From Paramecium octaurelia (Eukaryota; Ciliophora; Oligohymenophorea; Peniculida; Parameciidae): a stretch of DNA of 64,000 nt. Under the pieces are notes generated by a model. The model ran no database searches. It saw only the letters and a list, made by a program, of their open reading frames with translations, and had not been told where the DNA came from. The first letter of the stretch is position 1, and each line of letters starts with the position of its first letter. The translations under genes were made by a program, and so were the position numbers. Positions 36,917 through 48,363 of the stretch are shown in pieces. The DNA is taken from NCBI GenBank assembly GCA_905182995.1, contig CAJJDP010000066.1, forward strand, positions 429,212 to 493,211, given 5' to 3'.

Positions 36917-39283
36917 TCAAATCATGTTATCTTAATTAGGTACCATAATCTCAGCATTTCCGTAATCTCCAATTAAAGGAACCATACTCTTGTTAAAATA
37001 GGATCTAGCTGCCATTGATTAATTATCTTTGACAGGCAGACTCAGCATATTTTTATCTGCAATATTGGTCACAATGAAGTTGTTCGTATTTGTGTTTTGA
37101 TTCAATTGCATTTGTTCTTCTTCCTCTTCATTTTCTAGTAAATTCTTTTTTCTAAAAGTATTCCTTTTACTAATTAGATTTAGATGTTTAATTTAATATT
37201 ATTTTCTATATTCCGAAGCATTGCTTACAGCTATAGTTTGCAATTCCCAATTAACCTTTTCTTATGGAGGTAATGAATGGTGAAATTAACTATGTTGATC
37301 TGATTTATCTGACTGAATCTTAGAGGATTCTTAGGAGATGTTATCTTGTTCTTCCGATTGATGCATGTCTGGTCCACCTTGTTAAACTATTCTTTATTAT
37401 TATTCAACAACAATTTCTTCCTATTGGGGAGCTGTCTAAATGAATTTGGCTAAGGCTTGCATTTCCATACTAAGATTGAGACTGCTATTTTTAAGATGCT
37501 CCAAATATTCAGGAATGAAATCAGTTGTTTTCATTTCTACTACTTTATAATTACTGGATTCATTTTTCCTTTCAAGAACTGCTTTGATATAATTATTCTG
37601 CAAATTTTCTAAAATGACTAACTTGTCATCAAGGGTTTATTCTCCAAAACGTATACTGAGAAATCTTACATCGTCAAAGAATTGCAGCACACTACTGAAA
37701 TAGTACTCTACATTTTGGATGTTGTTTTTAATGAATTCTTCTCTATATTCCATAACCTTATAGAGATCCTTTACAAATTATTGAAATGATAAGGTTTTAA
37801 GAAATTGCAAGAAAAAGAGTTGATCCTAACTTTCAAAAGAATTAAGAAATTTCTTATAATCAAACATAACAATCTTTTTCTCTGATTTCTAGTTTGATGT
37901 ATCAGTACTGAAGTACTTATAGATGTCATTTAACATTAGTAACTTGAAATTGTAGAATGCTTATCGATATTTCATAATGCCTTCTTCAAAGATTTCCTAT
38001 ATGATACTTCATTATTCTTACATTCTCATAGAATTTAAGTTCTGCAAAAACAGTATTCATTTTTCGAATGAAGTAATTTTGATATTATTTAGGACATTTG
38101 GGATCATCTGATCTTGAAAGAATGCGTCCATCGTCAATATCATAAATAACTCGTTTTAGTTCTTTGGGCAATGGTTTTTCAGACTAATTTAGATGAGTTT
38201 ACTTACTATTTCATAGAGATTTCTATCCAAACCAATGATGTAGGGTAGTTGGGATTTATGAAAATCAAATGATCCAGGTCTCAGAAATGGAATAAAGAGA
38301 CCACGCCATTGCAATGGAGCAAGCAATTCCACTAAGGATTGACAAAATAATGTGATGCCTGCTGGTTTACGAGACACTATTATAATCTGATACTCAAGCA
38401 TCATGTATAAAAGTAACTTGTATAAGTTAAAGATGGGTTAGTTGAAGATCAGAACATCGAAGAGGTTGTTTGACAGCTTAAAAATAGAAAAGTGAGTTGT
38501 TAAATGTGAGTTGGAGACATAGTAGTTCATCCAGATCTCAGAACTGCTGAACTTTAACCTATACTCTACGCTTGCTATTTATTGAAATACAAATACTTAT
38601 CCTATACGATAGGACATTAAGTAAGTGCTGTTCGAATATAAAAGTCATAGAGTTTGATTTCTTCAATTTAATATTCCTGTTGTCCTCTTTTGATAGTAAT
38701 TATTTTATCTCTTTCCCTGTTTTGTGAGAGACGCAGCTTCTGGATTTTGAGCAATTGCAGCAAAAAACTCCTTTGAGTGATGAAGGCAGGGTATCGAGAT
38801 ATGACACAGAAAGCCTTAGGCACAAAGACCTACATCAGTTTGTCATTGGGGGGCATTAACAAGAACATCTTTTCGTAGAAGCAAGCTGAAGTGCAGTAAA
38901 ACTTGATGTGCTATTTAAAATCATTGATAACAAAGTAATTGATCTCGTTTGTGGATGCCTGAATGTCATCCTCTTTGAAATATTCTTCTATTTTATTAAA
39001 TCTGTTGTCGCCCTCTTTGATGGTCTTCACTCCCAAGGGGAAGCACCACTAAATGATTATAATTCACATCAACTTACCAAGGCGATATCTGCTAAAACAT
39101 GGTTCATCTTTCGTTCCACTGGATTTGGGAATATCGTTAGTATGGCAAGATCCTTCTTATTTGAAGTAGTGCATGATTACAGAATCACATCTATAGATAG
39201 GTTGATGACTTATGATTACCTTGATCATTAGTCTTGATCCCAGCAGTGACAAAGAATTCAAAAAGATTGCCTAATTTCTCCAT
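36917..39283 (-). CDS. DENN-domain protein, putative Rab GEF
   Basis: About 750 residues with short introns (for example 39191-39219, 29 nt). The uDENN part includes LMQVFVPKAFCVISRYPAFI. The core DENN carries SRKPAGITLFCQSLVELLAP, QWRGLFIPFLRPGSFDF and QLPYIIGLDRNLYEI, which match the conserved PF-w strands of DENN modules. The C-terminal ~200 residues are Gln/Ser-rich and low-complexity. DENN proteins exchange GDP for GTP on Rab GTPases in membrane traffic; the Rab partner cannot be predicted. There is no membrane span. Confidence 0.8.
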
Positions 39284-39601
39284 TAATTTTTAATAATAAA
39301 TCAATATAAATGGTTAACAGAATGAATGAGTTAGACCTTATTAGACACAATTAAGGATTGAAAATACTACTCAAATTATTTATTAAGATGAATTTAATAT
39401 ATATTTATAAACATATATACATTGCTGAGATTGATTCCAAATTATTAATAAATAATTAATATTTGATTCCGATTCTCTGCAAATACAATAGCTGAATTTC
39501 TAATTAACCAATTATTTAAGCAATTTAATAAATTGCGCTATCTCTCCACTTCTTATTTATTAACTTGATTGGCGCCAAAATGTATAATATTTATATTTTG
39601 C
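39284..39601. other. Divergent intergenic region
   Basis: AT-rich spacer of 318 bp between the DENN gene (minus) and HAT1 (plus). It presumably holds both promoters. No gene or repeat is recognised. Confidence 0.5.
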
Positions 39602-40588
39602 ATGGCAAACCTATTTGACGAAGAGTAAGGACAATACTTAAGATTGAATGCTCTCAAATATCTTGAAAAGCCACCCGAAGTCTAGCGACAAGACGATCCA
39701 TTCGTTACCAATGGCTCTTTGGCAATCACATATATTCTAGTGGAAACTGTGGAGTAGTATAAGTCAGATTAAGGGTTGAAGTTTTAACCCAGTTACGTAC
39801 ATCAAGTGTTTAGATAAACCAATGAAATTTACGGTTACAAGGATCTCAAAATCACAATTCATGTCACAGCCCTTGGATTGAAGCCCTTTATTCAAGTATT
39901 TCATTCAGACTACCTAATTTAGATATCCTACAGCGAGCAAACTGAAGATGCAGATGATCTATATGAGAGCTTCAATAAAGTCTACGAAGCTGGCTTCCTT
40001 TCTACTGAAGAGCAATTCATCAAAGCCCTTGAGGAGGAACAAAATCAAGAGCCTTTGGGAGAATTAATTGAAGAATATGGAGACTTCAGAATCTACAAAT
40101 GTTAAACGGCAACCACAAATGGGTTTATCCAATTCAAACCATTTTTATAAGCATTTCTTTTAGTTTTAATTGATGGAGTCCAATATCCAGGCGATGAAAA
40201 TGAATGGGTTTACTTAACCTTATATGAAAAGCGTCGGTTTGTTGGTTTGACTACTGTTTTTAAGTTCAATATTGCGTGGAATAAACAAAGACATCGTTTG
40301 AGTCAAATGCTATTCTTACCATAATACCAAAGAAAAGGACATGGCAGTAGAATGTTAAAGACTGTTTATAAACAAGGGTTGGAAGATGAGAAGTGCCTAC
40401 AAATTACACTTGAAGATCCATCTGAAGACTTTCAAGTGATGAGGGACATTACTGACTCCAAAATCTTGCATGAACATTTCAAAGATATAATACCAAATAA
40501 AGTAATAAATTAATCAATTGAAATTAGGTCATCAATTCAATCCAAGAGATTGTTGAAATACCTAAAGAAAAACTATTTGAAATAATGA
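39602..40588 (+). CDS. HAT1: Histone acetyltransferase type B catalytic subunit (HAT1)
   Basis: Single exon, 328 residues. The N-terminal HAT1 domain is followed by the GNAT core: EWVYLTLYEKRRFVGLTTVF, then LSQMLFLPQYQRKGHGSRML, whose QRKGHG is the acetyl-CoA-binding loop, and ITLEDPSEDFQVMRDITD, which is highly characteristic of HAT1. This enzyme acetylates newly made histone H4 at Lys5 and Lys12 before chromatin assembly, usually with a RbAp46/48-type partner. The start is the first ATG and precedes a plausible N-terminus (MANLFDEEQ). The length is close to yeast Hat1 (374). Confidence 0.9.
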
Positions 40589-40667
40589 AGAAAACTAAAT
40601 TACATGCATAGTAAATAAAGCAAGCCTATTCAATTTATCTGTACGCCTTCATTAACAAGTAATTGAT

Positions 40668-40934
40668 ATGTCTATGATATATATAAGGAAGTCTTCAAAA
40701 TTGATGACTGAATTTGCTAGGTATCTACTAAGAGAACATTAAAAACCCTATGTGAGAAAGAGAAATATTTTGGTTCGATTTGAGGATGGCAGTTCATTGG
40801 ATCCTAAATAAATGCATCTCCTTGAATTGAAGGAAAAGGAAGATAGGAATATTATTGCTGAAGAAAGTTTAAGAGATGAATTTTGCTTGTTTGAACTTAT
40901 TGCTACAAAATTAAGGAAGGATAAAGTAATTTGA
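40668..40934 (+). CDS. Small basic hypothetical protein
   Basis: Single exon, 88 residues, from the ATG at 40668 to the TGA at 40932. The first half is rich in Arg/Lys with few acids (SSKLMTEFARYLLREHQKPY), and the second half is acidic and helical. The N-terminus could be a mitochondrial presequence (inference), and small basic proteins of this kind are often mitoribosomal or respiratory accessory subunits. I do not recognise a family. Confidence 0.55.
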
Positions 40935-40971
40935 AATTAAGACATTATTTATATTTATTAATATTTATTTT

Positions 40972-41262
40972 ATGAACTAAACAACTGAAAATATAGACTT
41001 GGAATTAGAAAAACTAAGGACTTTTTCAAAAAGAGTACTCAAAGAGTTGAGAATTAAATCAAGTTATGAAGAAGAATAAATGAATTGCAACAACCTCAAA
41101 ATTGATTTGGATGAATTTCAATAATGTTGCAAAAATCTCATCGATCTTACCTAGGATTTGAAATTACATATTAGAGTCAATCAACTAACAAAGAATTAAA
41201 GAGTAGATAGAAGTGGAGAATATGAAAAATTATAATTAAGTATTAAATAACTAAATCAATGA
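40972..41262 (+). CDS. Small coiled-coil hypothetical protein
   Basis: Single exon, 96 residues. It is helical throughout, with a heptad-like N-terminus (IDLELEKLRTFSKRVLKELR) and a paired-cysteine patch (QQCCKNLIDL). No signal or membrane span is present. Its short spacing from the preceding gene (37 bp) is normal for this genome. It could be a subunit of a larger complex; the family is not recognised. Confidence 0.55.
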
Positions 41263-41376
41263 GTATTTAATAAGTGGTGTCTTTTTTCAATTTCAAATAC
41301 TTTATATAACCAGTACCTAATTACCTATAATTTATTCAATTCTTTCAAAATGAACATAGCAATTCAAACACTATTT

Positions 41377-41569
41377 TCATAGTTTTGTAATTATATTAGA
41401 TTTATAAATTCTTTGATTATTCATCTTTATCAAATTTGGAATTATCTTCTTTCTTATTTTTGTATCCTTTTTAACCTATTCATTCTATGGGCCTTATCAT
41501 TAATATTTTTAATACTAAAAATTAAATATCAATAAAAAAGTAATATAAGTGGGGTTTTGATTTAAACAT
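41377..41569 (-). CDS. Possible very small gene
   Basis: ATG at 41569 (MFKSKPHLYYFFIDIQFL), two candidate 23-nt introns, and TGA at 41377. About 48 residues, basic at the C-terminus. This is the best reading of an otherwise empty 440-bp gap (41263-41702), but it rests only on open frames. Confidence 0.25.
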
Positions 41570-41702
41570 TATTTTTACTTTTTTAAGGTAGTTTTTTAAG
41601 ATTTAAACAACCATCATAAGAGGATCATTCAAGTGAATACTATTCTTGAATTGATAAACACTTATAGAAAACATAGAAAAAATAAATTTAAATGTGAGTT
41701 TA

Positions 41703-42145
41703 TCATTTTTGTTTCTTATCCCAACATCTTAGAGCTGTGAGAATATTACCGAATAGTCCTGATTCCTTTTGCTCAAGTTTTGCTTTTAAAATTCTCGGTG
41801 ACTATATTCATATCTATTTTTACATTAGAAACTTCTAAGTTCACTTGCTTTTATTAAGCCTACGAAAGTTAATCTATTAATTTCTGTTTATCTTCTTTGT
41901 CTTAAATTAGTTAAGTTATATCGTCAACCATCTTTGGATTGATTCTCAATTAGAGTCCCGCTATTACTATTAAGATTTAATTCACCATGGGGATTCCAGA
42001 CTCTATAAACTAGGTATTAACATTGAACTCCTACCAAATCCTTTTTAGCACCAATGATATATTGCTTTGGCTCCAATTTATACATCCTTAGTAATTATAA
42101 AAATTAATAATCTTTAATGCAGCCATTCGAAAAGTTCTTCTTCAT
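41703..42145 (-). CDS. Small helical hypothetical protein
   Basis: Two introns (25 nt after KKDL and 22 nt after VSN) join a clean frame of about 131 residues ending ...LTALRCWDKKQK. The centre has a hydrophobic helix (IPMVNQILIVIAGLQLRI), then a charged helix (DDITQLIQDKEDKQKLIDQL). The start is uncertain: the ATG at 42145 is used, but another frame just upstream (MFDLDFMNEEELFEWL) looks protein-like and may belong to a 5' exon whose junction I cannot place. Confidence 0.5.
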
Positions 42146-42178
42146 TCATGAAATCCAAATCAAACATACGACTCTAAT

Positions 42179-42463
42179 TCAGATTAGGAAAATAGCTTCA
42201 TTTATTTTCACATATTACTTATTGAGAAACTATTTGATTTAACTTTACATATTTTATTATTAATTAAAATATGAATTCCAAGAGATGCATATGATATTGG
42301 AATTGAAAAATAGCATTATTGAATTATAATCAATTGTCCTCTTTTTCGTATTCTCTGCCTTATTCAACTTGAATGCCTGAATCTTGTTTTTCTTTGTCTT
42401 GTGACTCGGATGCACTTTTTTTGGTTTAATGACCTCCTTCTTAGTTTGGAGGTTAGGGGACAT
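42179..42463 (-). CDS. Small Lys-rich protein or 3' part of the upstream gene
   Basis: From the ATG at 42463: MSPNLQTKKEVIKPKKVHPS and further Lys-rich sequence. The frame is open to a TGA at 42181-42179, although the AT-rich end is probably not real coding. A 27-nt intron (42493 down to about 42467) would instead fuse it in frame to the membrane protein upstream. I cannot decide between the two. Confidence 0.35.
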
Positions 42464-42475
42464 CTGATTTTTCTT

Positions 42476-42955
42476 TCAAACCTTGATTACTTTCATTTTA
42501 ATTATTTACTATATAATATAAAATTTTTTACTGTTATTTAATGGAAGGGAGCTTTAAGAATTATCATCCTACTTTATACTCAAGGATGACTAATGATCCT
42601 AAGAAGATGACTCTTCATCAGTCTTTTGGACTTTTATTTTTTTTCTAACACCATCATCTAAGTTGAAATATAAATCTTATTTATTTGGCTCCGTCAGATT
42701 AGTGTTCTGATTATTTTTTTTCTTCTATTTTGACGAGGGATCGTTCTAAAATAATAGTTTTTCATTTACTTTGATATATACTTGTTTTAAATCCTAAGTT
42801 GAGGGAATAGATTTATTTGATAATTTCATCTTAGATTGCGCATTTTCTCGATTGTGTTCTCTCAGCGTCGTGATTAGACTTAGAGAGGCTGTTAATACAC
42901 CTACTCCAAAGCCAATCAATATCTTTGCATCGAACAAATACTCTAACAAATCCAT
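42476..42955 (-). CDS. Small single-span membrane protein
   Basis: About 159 residues from the ATG at 42955. An N-terminal membrane segment (ILIGFGVGVLTASLSLITTL) is followed by a polar, Lys/Ser/Asn-rich domain likely to be disordered. The last ~20 codons run through very AT-rich sequence, so the true end may be earlier or may splice into the following Lys-rich frame. The family is not recognised. An N-terminal anchor with a short leader suggests an organelle or ER membrane protein (inference). Confidence 0.5.
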
Positions 42956-43227
42956 GAGCAATAAACTTAATTAATAATAAAATTAGTTCAAAACAAACAA
43001 TAATTCTAATTAAAAAGCAATTATTACTAATAATAAAATTAAATTGAAATCAACAAAAGTTGTATCTTTCCAATCGTTCCATATTCTTCATTTTCCTCTT
43101 AATTTTCATTGTAAAATCTGGTATGCCCTTTATAATGATAGTTAACACATTATCAAAACACAAAAGAACTAAATAGCTTAATAATTATTAAAACATGAAT
43201 AAAAATAATTCAAAGTCGATGAAATTT

Positions 43228-46194
43228 TCAATTAACTTTAATTTCTAAAGTAGGAAAGAATGTTAAAAGAATTTCTTTAAGCAAACCTTAGTTCAGAGGT
43301 TTTGTCATAAAATAATCCATTCCATTTTCGTAACACTTTTGTTTAGTTTAAAGATCACATAACCCAGTTGTAGCAATACAATAAACCCTTTTAATTTCTT
43401 CGGTTTATATTTATGTTTTGATTAATTTAATAGTTTGAAACCCATCCATAATTGGCATATTGATATCTAAAAATATAAGTAGATAATGCTAATTATTGCA
43501 ATGTTAACATGGATTCTCCTTCTTCTAACTAATTTAAGCCAGTGATTCCTAACCATTAAAAGCATGATCACATTTTACTCCATATTTCTGCATTATTAAT
43601 TTCAGACATCTAATATTATAATATTCATCATCAACAATCAATGCTCTGGTGCAACATTCACTTTGTAAACAATACTCCAACATATCTTTCTTTTATTTTG
43701 TTTAAAGAGATGGTAAAAATTGGAACTTATTTTTATGTGATTCACTCAAAACCTCACTTTCAATTTCATCTTCAAAGTGATGAACTACCGAAAATGATTT
43801 CGTTTCTTTTCTCTTTCTCTTGAACTATAGTGTTTGTGAAGATATATTTTATGAAATAACGTGAGATTGTTATCCCAAAGGTCCCTCAATGTAAGAGTTT
43901 TATGAAAGCAACTTAATAGATTGAGTTCCTGATGAATATTCTCTTAATGCCTTTGAATTAGAAAAGTAGCTTTCTTGAATGTCATTTGGCAATTCAAAAT
44001 AAAACTAGGTTCCTATTAGCAGTCTCTTTACCTTAATAGGAACTCCTCTATTAATTTATTTGACGATCATGTTAGATATCACTAATCCCATTCCAGAACC
44101 AACAGAGTTATCAGAAACTTTAATAAACTCATCTTTATCCAACAAATAATTGAGATTTTGTTCCTCCTCTTCACTTAAACCAATGCCAGTATCCTCAATT
44201 GATAAAATAAATCTATCAGCATTGTTATATATATTAACTCGAATTTATCCAGATAAAGTGAATTTGACTGCATTTTACAACAACTAAAAATATATTTATT
44301 CAAATCTTTCTTTATCTGTAATTAAATATCGATTCTTTAAATGATACTAAACTGATAATTCAATGCCTTTACTTTGAAGAGGCTCCTCAAATAAAGCATT
44401 GATAAATTCTACAGTTTGGATAATCTGCATCTCTTCTAATTTAAGTTGAAATATCTGCAATCCCAAATGAGTAAAATCTCTCACATTATTAATAATCAGA
44501 TTAAATTGCACACTATTAATTAGAATAGGATAAATATAAGTTGTTTTAATCTATTCTGAAATTCCCTCATCTTCAACGGCTAAATTGCTAAAGGTCATCA
44601 GAGAATTTAGACTGGTTCCAAGTTCATGTGATATCTATTTGCACATATCAAAAAACAATTATTTTCTAACTCTACTTTATTTCCTTTAATATTTTTAAGG
44701 GACATCTAAAAACAAAAACTAAATTAGCGTTTCGCTTTCACTATTCTTTACCTACTCAATTAGTAAAACTGTATCTCTAAAATCAAATATATCGTTATCT
44801 TCAATTGAAAAATAATAAATATTTGATAATTCCTCATAATAATCAGAAAGAAAGTCTGATATTTTAATTTTATGTGTAACATTGTTATATTTGTATAATA
44901 ATGATAATTAAAGAAATTCTTCTTGAATTCTAAAGTCTCTTTTCTGAAGATCATTTTCAAACTCTTTCTTTAAATAATCTTCTAAACTTATAGTACATTC
45001 AAAAATTTCCATTTTTGTATTAAATGTTAACTTCTTGGTTGAAAATCGATCATAATAATTACGTACTGCATTTGGACTCTTCACAGATGGTAAATCAAAT
45101 TGGAATGTTTGACCTAGCTTTAATTAGTTGGTTGTTGTATTGAGTGTACTATTTGGCTAGTGATATTACGAATTCCTAGAATTTTTATCTAAAATTAAAG
45201 AGAGATGATTTGCATCCAAAACTACTAAAATGATATCCAGCGAAAAAATAAAGTAGCAATCTGTTGTTAGAGTGAGATAATTAAACATATTGATGAAAAT
45301 TAAGAAAAATGCATAGTATGGCATACTTCTTTATTGGATGCTTTATTCTTTTGAAAAATGAAATTGAATTATTAAATGAACATTTAATGAGATGGAAATG
45401 TTTTCTTAAGTTGAACTCCAAACTGATAATCCCTTGATTGCAAAACCTAGGTAAAACAGCATCAATTTTGTGAAATTAGAAAATCTCTGTTGAAATGATG
45501 AAATCCCTTATATAGTACTTCCGAGTATAAAACTAAGAAAATATATTACTAATAATGAGGAAGTTTCCTCTATCTCTTAATAATTGCGATACCCCAACTG
45601 TAGAAAATAATTTCAGCCAATACTACTAGGTCCTCAGAAAATCTCAGTACTTCTTTATATTTCATTTATTTAATTAACTGGAGTTTGTGTTCTAATTTAA
45701 GTTCAATATTGTTATTACCAAAGGACCATACTTGAAAAAATAAATATTTGAATTTCAAATAAATTTTAAATACATAAATCGTTTTACTCTCATCAAAATT
45801 ATTAAACTCACTCTAATTATTTAGTCTGTACTTTATATTGGAATTAGTTCTCAATCGAGGTTTCATCTGCTACAAATGTGAATTAAGGAGAAACAAATTT
45901 AGAGGATTTTTGAGATGCCATCGCTTAAAATGTCTAAAAATTAGAGAAAAAAGTTCTTTTATCCACAGGGTCATTATCTTAATTTGGTTCTGAATCAGAT
46001 GATTAACTTAAACTAATAAATTTTGATGCAAAATCATTGCGAAATGTGAGTTACCTGGTGCTTTAACAATTATATAAGTTGTTAGCTGTCTTATGCTTCC
46101 CATCAAACTTATCTTGAGAATTATTAAACTAAATCTCAATCTGGATTTCTTTTTCGTTCGAAGATTTTTATCCTTGCTAACAAATAGAGCCCAT
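43228..46194 (-). CDS. Hybrid sensor histidine kinase with receiver domain
   Basis: A large gene with several introns. From the ATG at 46194 the N-terminus is MGSIC (a possible lipidation motif), then ~120 polar residues, then a region with several hydrophobic segments (45700-45200) suggesting membrane spans; exon joins there are approximate. The kinase core is clear: H box ISHELGTSLNSL near 44615, N box QLLQNAVKFTL near 44265, G1 IEDTGIGL near 44195, G2 GSGMGLVIS near 44100. The C-terminal receiver has the acidic pair ALIVDDEYYN, phospho-acceptor FLDINMPIMDG near 43455 and the conserved Lys in TKPL near 43300. It should autophosphorylate on His and pass the phosphate to Asp. The input signal is unknown. 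Confidence 0.8.
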
Positions 46195-48363
46195 TCTCAA
46201 ATGGTAAGAAGTTAATAATTTTTATTATTTATAATGATTTATCCAGAATAAAGAATTCACTCATCATCATGTTAACAATTTAAGTGCTAAAATTTAATTA
46301 TTGTAAATGGATATTAATCTAACAATTCAAACATTAAAATGAAAATTCAAAAATTTATGGTATCTCCATTATTATTAATCTTTTTCCATCATTTTGGGCA
46401 AATTAACTAATCAAATGACTCAATTATCTCGTTATTTAGCCAATACTAGTACTCAATAACTAAGATACGCCACTCATGTGATGAACTTAAAACAAGTACT
46501 TTTTTGTCTAAATTATTATAAATAAAGACCAATTAGTATATTATTTTTTCTATTTTTTATATTTAAATTTCATTTGCATTGGTGGTCCGCATTTGTACTT
46601 TACAAATTTCATTAAGTGCTTTCTATTAGTAATCTTATTTAATATCGATTCAAAACTACTTACAATTTCAGAATATTATTATGAACTCATCTAAATGAAG
46701 ATCAAACAAAGTTCAATATAGAGTTGTTATATTTATTCAAGAAATTATATTACAGATTCTAGTCAATTGTTAATACTTATTTCTAAAATTGATTTACAAT
46801 AGCCACTATAACTTCCATAGAATGAATTTCAACCAAGTTTTTCTAAATCCCACTTAATTACATAGGGAGGTTGTTTCAATTCTAATTTACTACCAAAAAA
46901 ACAGCTTGACTTTTGATTCCTTTTGATAGAGACTTCAGCCACGTGACTTGCTTAAAGTTGATTTATTTCGGTATATTAGTAAATAATTATATTATTATCA
47001 TTTTGATTATATTATATCATCCTAACGGCTGTTTATATAGACCCTAAATAATAGCCATAAGAGCCTTAATTCATTTAATTAGCATTGAAAATTCAAATGA
47101 AAGACTTATGAACTTATAAATTAATATTTGATATAAGTGAACAACTACTTCATATAAAAAACATATTCCCATATATAATTATTATAGAAATACTTTATCA
47201 TTTCATAATTTTCTACACAAAAAATGTCAAAATTTAAGCTTTTTATTAACAAGGTTATTTTTGTTTAACTAAGGTGAGAATGTTGACTTTAAAATTGTGA
47301 TCTAACTAATTAGAGTAACGATTTATATTATATACTCTTTTAAATGAATTAATAATAATTTATGTATTATTTTTCAATACTCCTCATTTATAATTGATAG
47401 TTTACCATTTAAACCAGGAATAGTCTAAACTGTTACTAATACTCCATTAAATACATATTTATTTAGATTGCTTTAACGATTTTTTGAATTATACATAATT
47501 GATAAATTTAGATTGCCAAAATAACATTACTTTCTTCTGTAATTTCTTCAAACTTAACTTTTCAGATATTATGGATTTCGGATTCCTTTTCTATGTTTGG
47601 CTTGTTCAATTTAATACTCTATCCCTCTACCAATTAAGATGTTAACTAACTATATACTTATAAAATAATATTGAATCAAAATTTGCAATTAAATATTAAT
47701 GTTATTAAGTAATCAACATTATCGTGTTGACTGAGCAATTTGCTTCTCTTTCCAGACTTTTTATATCGAATATTCTCATTGTTTAAATGCATCATGTAAT
47801 GTCAAATAAAAATGAGAGAGATTATTTTTCTTTTCGAATCAACTTCCTCCTTTTAAAATTAGATTAATAGATATGAATTAATTTAAATTCTCTAATCCAT
47901 GTCTATCACTATAATATTACAACTCAAGACGTCATCGATAATTGCAACTGTTTTAGCTTATTTTTAATGAGGAATGAAGATTTTTATGTCTTACTCAAAG
48001 AATAGGTTTGCTAACTTTGGGGCATTATTGTGAAGTTTGAATTCAACTATTATTTTTAATTTTTAATAATTAAATAAAATTATTCAAAAATTTAAATATT
48101 ACTTTGGATTTGAAGTCTTTTCTAATACTAATCATTATTGTGATTGATTTTAAATATGATTAAATTAAATAATTTACATTAGATTATGTGAAATTATACT
48201 ATTGATTATAAAGTTTATAAATTAATTTATGATGATAACTTTGTTTATTGAATTTTATTAATGTAAATCAACCTGATTGTTAACTTTATTGTAATTTTAT
48301 AATCACAATTTTTTCAGATAATGTTTGAAATAAATTTTATGAAATTATTAATTATTTTTGAGG
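46195..48363 (-). pseudogene. Long spacer with decayed or unresolved coding segments
   Basis: This ~2.2 kb stretch between the two kinases is unusually long for the genome. On the minus strand several segments look coding but do not join cleanly. Around 48055-47800: APKLANLFFEQDIKIF, TVAIIDDVLSCNIIVIDMDQ. Around 47610-47390: PNIEKESEIHNI, a TGA, then KVKFEEITEESNVILAIQIY. Around 46950-46600: SSCFFGSKLELKQPPYVIKW and more. Around 46520-46400: SSHEWRILVIEYQYWLNNEI. Frame shifts and TGA codons interrupt them. It may be one or two pseudogenes, or a gene with many introns that I could not solve. The rest is plain AT-rich sequence. Confidence 0.4.

Noticed and set aside
38908..39231. Plus-strand frame of 107 codons
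   Set aside because: Antisense to the conserved uDENN region on the minus strand.
43021..43200. Minus-strand short frame (KGHTRFYNENQEENEEYG)
   Set aside because: Protein-like for about 25 codons only, with no start codon or intron to connect it; too little to call a gene.
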